A stretch of DNA of 64,000 nucleotides from NCBI GenBank assembly GCA_047975765.1, contig JBKEEF010000020.1:1-64000 (forward strand), given 5' to 3'. A program made the position numbers and the translations under genes. The notes beneath the pieces are model-generated. The model saw only the letters and a list, made by a program, of their open reading frames with translations, made no database searches and had not been told where the DNA came from. The number at the start of each line of letters is the position of its first letter. Within the stretch, counting starts at the first letter, position 1. Source of the DNA: JAQWBS01 sp047975765. Its GTDB lineage: Bacteria; Pseudomonadota; Alphaproteobacteria; RF32; CAG-239. This document shows, piece by piece, positions 1 through 8,076 of this stretch.

Positions 1-4
1 AAAT

Positions 5-90
5 AGATTCCCAGTCAAGCTGGGAATGACATAACTAGATATGAAAATGATAAACAAAGAAGATGGATTCCCGATTTCTCGGGAATGACA
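5..90. repeat. Two hairpin repeat units (GATTCCC...GGGAATGAC)
   Basis: Two copies, about 60 bases apart, share the outer bases GATTCCC and GGGAATGAC around an 8-bp inverted repeat: ATTCCCAG/CTGGGAAT at 7-14 and 20-27, and ATTCCCGA/TCGGGAAT at 67-74 and 79-86. The inner stem bases differ but stay paired, so the hairpin is conserved. A third GGAATGACA at 103-111 and two GGAACG runs after it look like decayed copies. This resembles the small intergenic palindromic repeats of many alphaproteobacteria. No gene was found in bases 1-214. Confidence 0.6.
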
Positions 91-210
91 AAAACTAGAG
101 TTGGAATGACACAGGATATAGGAACGGCAAAACGAGATATCGGAACGATAAATAGATTACTTTCTTAGGTAAGTAAGATAAATAAATAGTGAATAATGAA
201 TATTCTAAAT

Positions 211-239
211 AAAAAAAGCCTCTCATTCGAGAGGTTTTT
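211..239. terminator. Bidirectional rho-independent terminator
   Basis: Stem CCTCTC/GAGAGG (219-224 and 229-234) with loop ATTC, flanked by an A run on the left and a T run on the right. It can therefore stop transcription from either side, including the minus-strand gene ending at 258. Confidence 0.75.
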
Positions 240-257
240 CTTTTGTAGGCTGTTCTA

Positions 258-569
258 TTATTTCAACCCATCCGTAAAAGGATTGCTTTTGAAGATTTTA
301 ACACGAGCTTTATAATCCCTGATAATCTCTCCCTTATTATTGTCAATTTCCGTTACCAAAATGAATTTAGATTTCTTCAATTGATTTTGAACTTCAAAGC
401 TGATGTAGTCGAGAAGCATGACATCATCTGATGTTCGATAGAAGGTGGCATGATTCCCACCATCATATATCAAAATTGGAAAATCTGGTTCATCTCCACA
501 AGGTTTTATGGCAAAAACAAGAGCACCTTCTTGAGTCGTAATAATTTCATATTCTCTGGCATGAAGCAT
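258..569 (-). CDS. Hypothetical protein, 103 aa
   Basis: Unrecognised small soluble protein of 103 residues with mixed charge and no signal peptide or membrane segment. The start has a purine-rich GGAAAG a few bases upstream, and the gene ends just before the terminator at 211-239. The central run around GGNHATFYRTSDDVML and the alternating hydrophobic pattern suggest a small beta-rich domain, but no family is assigned. It is followed at its 5' side by another small minus-strand gene, so the two may be co-transcribed. Confidence 0.6.
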   Translation of the reverse strand: MLHAREYEIITTQEGALVFAIKPCGDEPDFPILIYDGGNHATFYRTSDDVMLLDYISFEVQNQLKKSKFILVTEIDNNKGEIIRDYKARVKIFKSNPFTDGLK

Positions 570-613
570 GTGCTTTCCATTCCTTATAAATTATTATGTT
601 TCAATATTGTATC

Positions 614-817
614 TTATGCGATAGATTTATGAGCCATACGAGCGAGCATAACTCTTTTTGCAGGTGATATTGTTGGTGTAGATTTCTCTTGAGATTTTTT
701 CTCATGATTAACAATGCCTGCGCCATAAATTTTAGTAGGCGTCAAGTTATGTTTCTCTTTGAGATGATTTTCAAGGATTTGAAAAGTGTTGTTTTGAGAT
801 TTTTCTGTGTTTGTCAT
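614..817 (-). CDS. Hypothetical protein, 67 aa
   Basis: Small basic unknown protein, probably disordered, starting MTNTEKSQNN. I chose the start at 817 because GGGGAG lies at 827-832 (minus strand), about nine bases upstream. A longer reading frame from 853 has no comparable ribosome site. The C-terminal part (SPAKRVMLARMAHKSIA) is a basic amphipathic stretch. No family recognised. Confidence 0.5.
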   Translation of the reverse strand: MTNTEKSQNNTFQILENHLKEKHNLTPTKIYGAGIVNHEKKSQEKSTPTISPAKRVMLARMAHKSIA

Positions 818-893
818 AGTTCTATACTCCCCAAAAGTATTCAACAAGGACATGCTATATTATATTTATTTTTTTGTCAAAACAAGAATCTTA

Positions 894-925
894 AAAAAGA
901 GTAAAGATTTCTCTCTACTCTTTTT
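894..925. terminator. Hairpin terminator
   Basis: AAAAAGAGTA (894-903) pairs with TACTCTTTTT (916-925). The hairpin sits between two minus-strand genes, about 40 bases downstream of the gene ending at 964, and has U-runs in either orientation. Confidence 0.6.
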
Positions 926-963
926 ATTCTATTTGTTATCAAAGGTTAATATAGATTTTAGTT

Positions 964-1803
964 TTAATTACTATTTTCATTGTTATCCTCAGTTGCTCCA
1001 TTTTGAACGAGAGACTCGCGTTTTATCATGATAAACGTTGCAATTGCGAGAATAAAAATCCATTTTATCATAAATGAACTTGGAAAACCTGCAAAATGTT
1101 GGATTAAATCTATGCTCAAAATCACTGGAGTTGTTGAAATTGCTCCCATTCTTCTTGTCTCAAAATATTCTCTTTTTTGAATTGATTTAGAAATGTTTGA
1201 AGAAATACTTCTTGTAAGTCCTGTGAGAATCACGTTTCCAACCCAGAGACTGAAAAAGCTACCCATAGCTAAGAAAACAATTGCAAACCAGAAAAAGATT
1301 TTGGTAAATTTGATGAAGAAAGTTTGAATTTCTTCAGAAGTGAGATCAATATGGCTTTCACCTGTTGCTTCATGGATATCATCAAATGAAATGCTACGAA
1401 TTTGCCCATTTTGAGGGGAGTGAAGATATATATCATGTTTTGTTATATAAATGATTGAGTTGCCAATGTCTTTGACAGAAGGAAAGTCGTTTTGTGTATC
1501 AACCGTAAGGTAAATGTTGTTATCAAGAACAAATTTTTCTTTGACGTTATCTTCCCAAAGGAGTTCACCTTTTTCAATTTCAATTCTTGGTAATCTTGAA
1601 AAGGCACTTCTTATTTCATTTTCAAGTTTTTCACCACCCATAACACCGTACATGACTGGAAAGAATGAAAGAGAATAAGCAAGCAAACTCACAAGTGCAC
1701 AAAGTGCTAAAATGGAATTACCGCTCCCTTTACCATTTTTGATGTAGTCATCTGAAGCTTTAGTATCATAAAAAGATTTAAAAATCAGTTTGAGTGCATT
1801 CAT
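964..1803 (-). CDS. Membrane protein, DUF1189-like
   Basis: Protein of 279 residues with an N-terminal membrane segment (about residues 30-55), a long extracytoplasmic beta-type domain, and two or three membrane segments in the C-terminal third. The start at 1803 (MNALKLIFKSFYDT) has AGGAGA about seven bases upstream; a frame extending to 1851 lacks such a site. The order (short N-terminal Phe/Tyr-rich stretch, membrane helix, globular domain with a VDTQND-type motif, then helices) resembles DUF1189 membrane proteins; this is a resemblance from memory, not a search. Function unknown. No obvious operon partner. Confidence 0.6.
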   Translation of the reverse strand: MNALKLIFKSFYDTKASDDYIKNGKGSGNSILALCALVSLLAYSLSFFPVMYGVMGGEKLENEIRSAFSRLPRIEIEKGELLWEDNVKEKFVLDNNIYLTVDTQNDFPSVKDIGNSIIYITKHDIYLHSPQNGQIRSISFDDIHEATGESHIDLTSEEIQTFFIKFTKIFFWFAIVFLAMGSFFSLWVGNVILTGLTRSISSNISKSIQKREYFETRRMGAISTTPVILSIDLIQHFAGFPSSFMIKWIFILAIATFIMIKRESLVQNGATEDNNENSN

Positions 1804-2096
1804 AAGTTTATCTCCTAAATTTTTTTGTGAGGCTAGCATATAAGTTGCCAAAAGAATATTATGACAATAGTTATATATGCATTGTTTTTTTATATTTTAT
1901 AATTGACGAGGAAAGTAAATTTGTGTAATGTCTATATCAGTTTTAAAACATAGAGATTAATGATGAAAAATTTTCAAAAACTCATATCAATAATCATCAA
2001 CATTATCCCTTAGGGGATCGTGTCTTTTTTCTTATATATCTATCAAAACAATCAAATTTTACATAAATATACATAAAATATTAGGGTAAGTGAATA

Positions 2097-5000
2097 ATGA
2101 CAAAACATTATGCGGAAGTAAAAGCTAAGGCCGACTTTGTTGAGCTTGAAAAAGAAATCTTAAAATTTTGGGCAGAAAATAAAACTTTTGAAAAGTCTGT
2201 CGAAAATCGTAGTAAAGCAGAAGAATTTGTTTTCTATGACGGACCTCCATTTGCAAATGGAACACCTCACTATGGACATATCATGGTGTCTTATGTGAAA
2301 GACGTTGTTGCTCGTTTTCAAACCATGAACGGTAAGAAAGTTGAAAGAAGGCTTGGTTGGGACTGTCATGGTCTGCCAGCTGAAATGTCTGCTGAACAAC
2401 AGCTCGGTGTTTCAGGTCATAAGGCAATTGAGGAATATGGAATTGAAAAGTTCAATAACTTTTGTCGTCAAGATGTTTTGAAATATTCAAATATTTGGGT
2501 AGATACCTTTAAACGTATTGGTCGTTGGGTTGATTTCAATCATGACTATAAAACAATGGATTTGAGTTTTATGGAAAGCGTGATTAACAACTTTAAGCAA
2601 CTTCACGAAAAAGGTTTGGTATATGAAGACTACCGTGTGTTGCCATATTCTTGGGCAGCACAAACGCCGCTTTCTAACTTTGAAGTCAATCAAGGCTATA
2701 AAGACAAAATAGATGACGCAATCACTGTTTTGTTTAAGCTTGAAAATGGCGACAAAATTCTTGTTTGGACAACAACGCCTTGGACTTTGCCATCTAACTT
2801 GATGTTAGCTGTTGGGGCTGATATTGACTATGTCGTGGTGAATGAAGATGGTCAAAACTATATCTTGGCAAAAGCTTTGCTCGGAAAATATAAGAAACAA
2901 CTTGAAAAAGCAGTTGAAGTAAAAACAATCAAGGGTTCTGAACTCGTTGGAATGTCTTATGAACCGATGTTTGATTATTTTGTAAACTTGAAAAATGAAG
3001 GTGCTTTCAAAGTGCTTTCTGGTGAATTTGTGTCAACTGAAGATGGAACAGGTGTCGTTCACATTGCTCCTGGTTTTGGTCAAGATGACTTTGATGTTTG
3101 CCGTGCTTATGATGTAGATTTCCCAGTTGTTTGCCCAGTTGATGAAGCTGGTAAGTTCACTTTTGAAGTTGCTGACTATGAAGGAATGCAAGTTTTTGAA
3201 ACAAATGCTTTGGTGATGCAACGCCTCAAAGAAACAGGTCGTTTGGTTAAGAAAGAACAATATGTTCACTCATATCCATATTGCTGGAGAACAGATACAC
3301 CACTCATTTATAAAGTAATGTCTTCTTGGTTTGTTCGTGTGACAGACTTTAGAGATGATATGGTGAAGAACAATCAAGAAATCAAATGGGTTCCAGATCA
3401 TATTAAAGACGGTCGTTTTGGAAAGTGGTTGGAAGGAGCTAGAGATTGGTCAATTTCTCGTAACCGTTTCTGGGGCGCGCCAATTCCTGTTTGGAAATCT
3501 GATAATCCTAATTTCCCACGTTTAGATGTTTTGGGTTCAATTGAAGAAATTAAAAAAGTTTCTGGCATTGAAGTTAAGGATTTGCACCGTCCATATATTG
3601 ATGATGTGGTTTATCCAAATCCAGATGACGCAAGCGGAAAAACAATGATGAGAAGAGTTTCTGACGTTTTTGACTGTTGGTTTGAAAGTGGTTCAATGCC
3701 TTATGCTCAAGTGCATTATCCATTTGACAATAAACAATGGTTTGAAAACCATTTTCCAGCAGATTTCATTGTAGAAGCAATTGATCAGACGCGTGGTTGG
3801 TTCTATACATTGACAGTTCTTTCAACAGCACTCCACAATAAACCAGCGTTCAAAAACTGTATTTGTACTGGTTTGATTATGGGTGAGGGCGGACAAAAAC
3901 TTTCTAAAAGACTTAAAAACTATCCAGATCCAAACGAAATTTTGGATACCCTTGGTTCTGATAGCTTGCGTTGGTTCTTGGTTTCTTCTCCTGTGCTCAA
4001 AGGTGGAAACGTTGCGATGGACAGAGAAGGCAAAGAAATTTCTAAGGCAGCAAGAACAGCGATGATTCCTTTATGGAATGCATATTACTTCTTCACGCTT
4101 TATGCAAACGCAGAAGAATATCAAGCCAAAGAAGTTTCAACGTCAACAGAATCAATTGATAGATATATTTTGTCAAAGCTTAAGAACTTGTCTGCTGTGG
4201 TCAAACAAGGGCTTGAAGATTATGATGTTGCAGTGGCTTGTAATGAAGTTGCTACTTTTATGGAAGTCTTGAACAACTGGTATATCCGTCGTTCTCGTGA
4301 CCGTTTCTGGGAAGGTGATAAGCAAGCATTTGATGTGCTTTATACGGTTCTTGTGAACTTGTGTAAGGTTCTTGCACCGCTTATGCCATTTGTGTCTGAA
4401 TATGTTTATAAAGATTTGACAGGCAATGAAAGTGTTCACCTTGTTGACTATCCAACTTTGGACAAGGTTGAAATGGATGCAAACTTGATTTCTGAAATGG
4501 ATTATTTGCAAGACCTTTGTTCTGCGGGTAAGTTTATTCGTGAAGAAAAAAATATTCGTAACCGTTTGCCACTTAACTCTTTGACAGTGGTTGGTGAAGA
4601 TTTGTCATTCCTCACAAAAGAATATCAAGACATCATCAAAGATGAACTCAATGTGAAAGAAGTTGTGAAAGATAATGAACTTGCAAAATATGCTAAGACA
4701 ACCATTTATCTCTACACACCACTTTTGGGCAAGTCTTTGGGCAAAGATATGGCGGCTGTGATGGGCGCATATAAATCTGGTGAGTGGAAGTTGAATGACA
4801 ACGGTACATTGGACATTGCAGGCAAAACGTTGACAACAGATTTGTTTGAAGCACGTTTGGATATGCTTGAAGGAATTGCTGGAAAATCTTTTGCGAGCAA
4901 TAAAGGCGTTGTGATTTTGGATACGGTTGTGACAGATGAACTCAAGCGTGAAGGAATGGCGCGTGACTTTATCCGCCTTGTTCAAACCCTCAGAAAAGAC

Positions 5001-5195
5001 AAAGACTTCAATATCAGCGACAGAATTGAACTTGCATACAGCACGTCTGACGTTGAACTCAACCAAGCTTTGACAGAAAATAAGGCTTATATTTCTGAAC
5101 AAGTTTTGGCAGTTAAGATTGATGAAACTGTTTCTGATGGAACTGAAGGTGATATTGAAGGTGTTAAAATCATCTTTGATGCAAAAGTTGCATAA
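2097..5195 (+). CDS. ileS: Isoleucyl-tRNA synthetase, IleRS2 (eukaryote-like) type
   Basis: Charges tRNA-Ile with isoleucine in the cytoplasm. The 1032 residues show the class I HIGH motif as HYGH within the stretch DGPPFANGTPHYGH near residue 50-63, the LGWDCHGLPAE motif, an editing (CP1) domain with TTTPWTLPSN, and a KMSKS-type loop KLSKRLKNYPDP near residue 600. The residues around both signature motifs and the absence of a C-terminal zinc Cys cluster match the IleRS2 subclass found in eukaryotes, Rickettsia and other bacteria, known for natural mupirocin tolerance. It stands alone, followed by its own terminator. No T-box or other leader element was seen upstream. Confidence 0.97.
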   Translation: MTKHYAEVKAKADFVELEKEILKFWAENKTFEKSVENRSKAEEFVFYDGPPFANGTPHYGHIMVSYVKDVVARFQTMNGKKVERRLGWDCHGLPAEMSAEQQLGVSGHKAIEEYGIEKFNNFCRQDVLKYSNIWVDTFKRIGRWVDFNHDYKTMDLSFMESVINNFKQLHEKGLVYEDYRVLPYSWAAQTPLSNFEVNQGYKDKIDDAITVLFKLENGDKILVWTTTPWTLPSNLMLAVGADIDYVVVNEDGQNYILAKALLGKYKKQLEKAVEVKTIKGSELVGMSYEPMFDYFVNLKNEGAFKVLSGEFVSTEDGTGVVHIAPGFGQDDFDVCRAYDVDFPVVCPVDEAGKFTFEVADYEGMQVFETNALVMQRLKETGRLVKKEQYVHSYPYCWRTDTPLIYKVMSSWFVRVTDFRDDMVKNNQEIKWVPDHIKDGRFGKWLEGARDWSISRNRFWGAPIPVWKSDNPNFPRLDVLGSIEEIKKVSGIEVKDLHRPYIDDVVYPNPDDASGKTMMRRVSDVFDCWFESGSMPYAQVHYPFDNKQWFENHFPADFIVEAIDQTRGWFYTLTVLSTALHNKPAFKNCICTGLIMGEGGQKLSKRLKNYPDPNEILDTLGSDSLRWFLVSSPVLKGGNVAMDREGKEISKAARTAMIPLWNAYYFFTLYANAEEYQAKEVSTSTESIDRYILSKLKNLSAVVKQGLEDYDVAVACNEVATFMEVLNNWYIRRSRDRFWEGDKQAFDVLYTVLVNLCKVLAPLMPFVSEYVYKDLTGNESVHLVDYPTLDKVEMDANLISEMDYLQDLCSAGKFIREEKNIRNRLPLNSLTVVGEDLSFLTKEYQDIIKDELNVKEVVKDNELAKYAKTTIYLYTPLLGKSLGKDMAAVMGAYKSGEWKLNDNGTLDIAGKTLTTDLFEARLDMLEGIAGKSFASNKGVVILDTVVTDELKREGMARDFIRLVQTLRKDKDFNISDRIELAYSTSDVELNQALTENKAYISEQVLAVKIDETVSDGTEGDIEGVKIIFDAKVA

Positions 5196-5211
5196 ATTTT
5201 GATGAAACTGG

Positions 5212-5240
5212 AAAAAAGAGGGGCTTGACTTCTCTTTTTT
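5212..5240 (+). terminator. Terminator of ileS
   Basis: AAAAAAGAG (5212-5220) pairs with CTCTTTTTT (5232-5240), about 17 bases after the ileS stop codon, and continues into more T residues. Confidence 0.7.
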
Positions 5241-5267
5241 TTGAGTTAAAACTGCTTATTATGATAA

Positions 5268-5320
5268 TTTTGTTACATTTGACGAAAAAAATAGACAAAA
5301 ACAAAAAATGATGATATATT
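5268..5320 (+). promoter_or_regulatory. Promoter region with shared motif TTTTGTTACATTT
   Basis: A possible promoter lies at TAGACA (5292-5297), 17-base spacer, TATATT (5315-5320). Upstream is TTTTGTTACATTT at 5268-5280; the same 13 bases recur at 7952-7964 ahead of the 1019-aa protein gene, suggesting shared control. The motif's role is inference. Confidence 0.45.
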
Positions 5321-5352
5321 GCATATAAATAGTATGTTTTCGGAGAAGAAAA

Positions 5353-6759
5353 ATGGCAGCACAATATAATATTTTCAATATAGATGAGAAATTAGAAGAG
5401 TTTTATACAAAAGAGCAAATTTCTGATGCAAAAGAAAATAAGACATATGATAAAATGCTTGAAAAGCTATATAGCGATTTGGAAAAAAATGGAAATTCTT
5501 TAGATGACAAGCTGAAGTCTTTTGATGATGATGCTAATGAAGAAAATAATAGCGATTATAAAATATATGCTAATGATAAAGAAAACAATGAAGACTTGAT
5601 GGGTGTTACTAATTTTGCACTTAGTGAAGAAGCAGATTATCAGGCATATAAAAATGAAAATCCAAACGAAAATGATGCTGAAACAAGGCAGGCTTTTAGA
5701 GGTGAGAGAGATACTCTCGTTCGTTCTTACATGAAAGAAGTTGAGGGTCATGAGGGTGATTACTCAGAAGATGACTATGCTAGATTAGTTACACTTGCTA
5801 AAGAATGGGATTCAAATAGAGGTGCTAGTCAAAATGCAATTGTGATTAGTGATAATGAAAGTGAAGGACAATCAAACAATCAAGATAGAGAATGGGAAAG
5901 TCGCTACTATGAACAACACAAAGCGGTTGCAACAGCTTATAATGTAAAAACAGGACCAAAGCAAAAGCTTGAAGATGGTGGTGTAAGCTTTGATATTGGA
6001 GGTAGTCGTTTAACTTATAATAATCCTTCAAGTTTGAAACTTGATGGAGGTACAAATCTTGATGCTTTGAGAGCTGTTGTTTTGAATGCTCAAAAAGAAG
6101 GCATTGAAGGAATTGATTTTGCAAATATCACAAATGAAGAAAACCGTGCCAGACTTTATATGTTGAGTAAAATCTATGGGATGAAGGTTGTGAATTTGGA
6201 GCAAGATAAGATTCCTAATGTTGAACAAGAATTGTCTAAGTTATCTGCTGATGAGATACTTAAGTTCAAAGAAGCAACAAAAGAAAATGAAGTGCAAGAA
6301 CAAACTCAGGAACAAGAACAAACTCAACCAGAACCTGTTCAAGATGATTCAAAAGACTATGCTATCTGGAGAGATGAAGTTAAGAAGAATGTTGAAAAAA
6401 AAGGAGAAAAAGCAGTCGTTGATTTCAAAGATGTTGAAAATGCTGATGATAAAGCAAAACTTTTCTTAGCTGCTAAGCTTTTTGGTGCCAAAGTAGAAAA
6501 TGTTGATGCAAGTGAATTAGATGTGATGAAACACTTTAAGGATATTCCTGTGGCAGATCAAAAACGTTTAATGGTTCTTGGTAAAAAAGAAAAACTTGCA
6601 AAAGATAAAAATGAAGCTTTCTATAATAATAGAGAAGAACAAGCAAATGTTAAGGCTCAACACAAAGTTGAGATTGGAAAAACCAATCCTAACTCAGATG
6701 AAAGAGCCGCGGCAGTTGCCCAAAGAAGTGCCGCTCTTAAAGCATTAAGAGGAAGATAG
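5353..6759 (+). CDS. Large acidic protein with two LPD7-like repeats, -RGR tail
   Basis: Unrecognised acidic cytoplasmic-type protein of 468 residues with no signal peptide or membrane segment. Ribosome site GGAG sits just ahead of the ATG. The first ~170 residues are Asp/Glu/Asn-rich and probably disordered. Two segments, residues 235-281 and 335-383, align with each other (G...DF.+v.n...kA+L...aK.fGaKV.N). They resemble the LPD7-type domain seen in polyvalent proteins and relaxases of mobile elements; that assignment is tentative. A Gln/Glu-rich linker lies between them. The C-terminal ~50 residues turn basic and end ALKALRGR. It has its own promoter and terminator, so it is probably a single-gene unit. 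Possibly a secreted effector; that is speculation. Confidence 0.7.
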   Translation: MAAQYNIFNIDEKLEEFYTKEQISDAKENKTYDKMLEKLYSDLEKNGNSLDDKLKSFDDDANEENNSDYKIYANDKENNEDLMGVTNFALSEEADYQAYKNENPNENDAETRQAFRGERDTLVRSYMKEVEGHEGDYSEDDYARLVTLAKEWDSNRGASQNAIVISDNESEGQSNNQDREWESRYYEQHKAVATAYNVKTGPKQKLEDGGVSFDIGGSRLTYNNPSSLKLDGGTNLDALRAVVLNAQKEGIEGIDFANITNEENRARLYMLSKIYGMKVVNLEQDKIPNVEQELSKLSADEILKFKEATKENEVQEQTQEQEQTQPEPVQDDSKDYAIWRDEVKKNVEKKGEKAVVDFKDVENADDKAKLFLAAKLFGAKVENVDASELDVMKHFKDIPVADQKRLMVLGKKEKLAKDKNEAFYNNREEQANVKAQHKVEIGKTNPNSDERAAAVAQRSAALKALRGR

Positions 6760-6775
6760 TTTTTGGATAAGGGTT

Positions 6776-6797
6776 GGGGAGTGTATTCTCCCCTTTC
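6776..6797 (+). terminator. Terminator
   Basis: GGGGAG (6776-6781) pairs with CTCCCC (6788-6793), followed by TTTC, 16 bases after the stop of the 468-aa gene. Confidence 0.65.
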
Positions 6798-6812
6798 TTT
6801 ATCTTAATACAC

Positions 6813-6841
6813 TTGATATTATTTTTGTGATGTCGTATAAT
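6813..6841 (+). promoter_or_regulatory. Sigma70-type promoter
   Basis: TTGATA (6813-6818), a 17-base spacer and a perfect TATAAT (6836-6841) lie 27 bases ahead of the start of the next gene. This shows that the 356-aa gene is not dependent on read-through from its upstream neighbour. Confidence 0.75.
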
Positions 6842-6868
6842 TGCGAGAATAAACAATGAGGTAAAGTG

Positions 6869-7939
6869 ATGGGTACTGAAAAATTTAATTTTGAATTGGG
6901 TGGTAAGGCATATAGCATTGATCTGAAGGGAAAGCCTCTTACGGAAGATTTAGTGCGTGCTATTATGGAAAAAGTCTCAAAACAACAGAATCAGGCACAT
7001 CATACACTTCCTTCATCTGCGGACACAGCTCCAGTTGATGAAAAAATTGAGTCTAAAAATAACTTTGTTGATTCCAAAGTTAGTTCCGAAGATGCACAAA
7101 AGATTAAAAGAGAAACGTTAGATAAAGGTGCTGATAAAAGTTTTGAAAAAGCTGCGGAAAAAATTTCCGATGAAAAGAAAGCAGAAAAACCGATTGAAGC
7201 TGCTCAAAAAGCAAATACGGCTAGACAAACTGTTAAAGAAGAACATGCTCCTATTTTGGAAGGTGTTGGAGGTATTGAATCTTCTGATGTTTCGACGGGA
7301 GAGAAAGATTTTTCGGATGTAGCTCTTGATGAACTTAATCTAATGTCGCAGCAAGAAGAAGCTAAAGAGGTTGAAGAGGCATATTCAGATCCTGCAATAG
7401 AAGAAAAGCCGTATGATGAGGTTATGAATCTTGATGATCATACGCATCATATGTTGAATGAGAGTCCAAAACAAGAAGAAAGCAATCTTGGAAATTTAAT
7501 GGGAAATGAGTTTCAGAAGGATTCTTTTATTCAAGATGGCAAAGTTGAAAATATTGTAAATCCTTTGGAAAATTTAGCAGAGAAAAGTGGTGTTTCACCT
7601 AATTTAGAGACATACCATGGTATTGGTGCTAAGGAAAAAGAAGGTGAAAAACCTCTGGGTCTTGAAAATAATAAAGGAAAAGAACTTTCTCCAGAAAAAG
7701 ATAAAAGCACTGCCTCTAAAGATAAAAAACAAGTAGATTTATCTAAAAAAGAGAACAATAAAACGGCTCGAGATATCTTAAAACGCACGGGAAGGCCTCA
7801 ACCTAAAGGAAAAGGAAAGCCAATTCCTCCATTTTCTTACAATCAAAAACAAGCAAAACTTAAGGAAGTTAGTAGCAAAAACAAGGCAATAAAAGATGCG
7901 GCGTTAAAAAGAACAATGGAAGTTCGTCGAGGAAGATAG
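6869..7939 (+). CDS. Disordered charged protein, basic -RRGR tail
   Basis: Unrecognised protein of 356 residues. The start is taken at ATG 6869 with GAGG seven bases upstream; a GTG at 6866 is also possible. A short N-terminal region (EKFNFELGGKAYSIDLKGKPL) may form a small beta domain. The rest is Lys/Glu/Ser-rich and low-complexity, probably disordered. The final ~60 residues are strongly basic (RTGRPQPKGKGKPIPPF, then MEVRRGR). It shares the final GGAAGATAG bases (Gly-Arg-stop) with the genes ending at 6759 and 21570. No membrane segment or signal peptide is visible. It sits between two other large unknown genes with a strong promoter of its own. Could be a secreted substrate; no function is assigned. 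Confidence 0.65.
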   Translation: MGTEKFNFELGGKAYSIDLKGKPLTEDLVRAIMEKVSKQQNQAHHTLPSSADTAPVDEKIESKNNFVDSKVSSEDAQKIKRETLDKGADKSFEKAAEKISDEKKAEKPIEAAQKANTARQTVKEEHAPILEGVGGIESSDVSTGEKDFSDVALDELNLMSQQEEAKEVEEAYSDPAIEEKPYDEVMNLDDHTHHMLNESPKQEESNLGNLMGNEFQKDSFIQDGKVENIVNPLENLAEKSGVSPNLETYHGIGAKEKEGEKPLGLENNKGKELSPEKDKSTASKDKKQVDLSKKENNKTARDILKRTGRPQPKGKGKPIPPFSYNQKQAKLKEVSSKNKAIKDAALKRTMEVRRGR

Positions 7940-7943
7940 TTTT

Positions 7944-8036
7944 TTGTCAATTTTTGTTACATTTTTGTTAAAAAATACAAATTTAGTCTAAATTGACAAA
8001 AGTTTATGTTGTCAATTTTTGAAATTCTGCTATTAT
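7944..8036 (+). promoter_or_regulatory. Promoter with repeated TTGTCAATT boxes
   Basis: TTGTCA (8009-8014), a 16-base spacer and an extended -10 TGCTATTAT (-10 hexamer 8031-8036). The -35 lies inside TTGTCAATTTTTG (8009-8021), which is repeated exactly at 7944-7956, and an inverted copy AAATTGACA is at 7990-7998. TTTTGTTACATTT at 7952-7964 is shared with the region before 5353. The layout looks like operator sites for a regulator; this is inference. Confidence 0.55.
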
Positions 8037-8076
8037 AAGCAGTAATGTTTATTAGATTCTTTTTGGAGAAAGAGTT

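Noticed and set aside
1852..2096. T-box or attenuator before ileS
   Set aside because: No specifier-type hairpin or T-box sequence is visible, and such elements are rare in this phylum.
4605..5102. Minus-strand open frame of 165 codons inside ileS
   Set aside because: Antisense shadow of a clearly coding synthetase gene.
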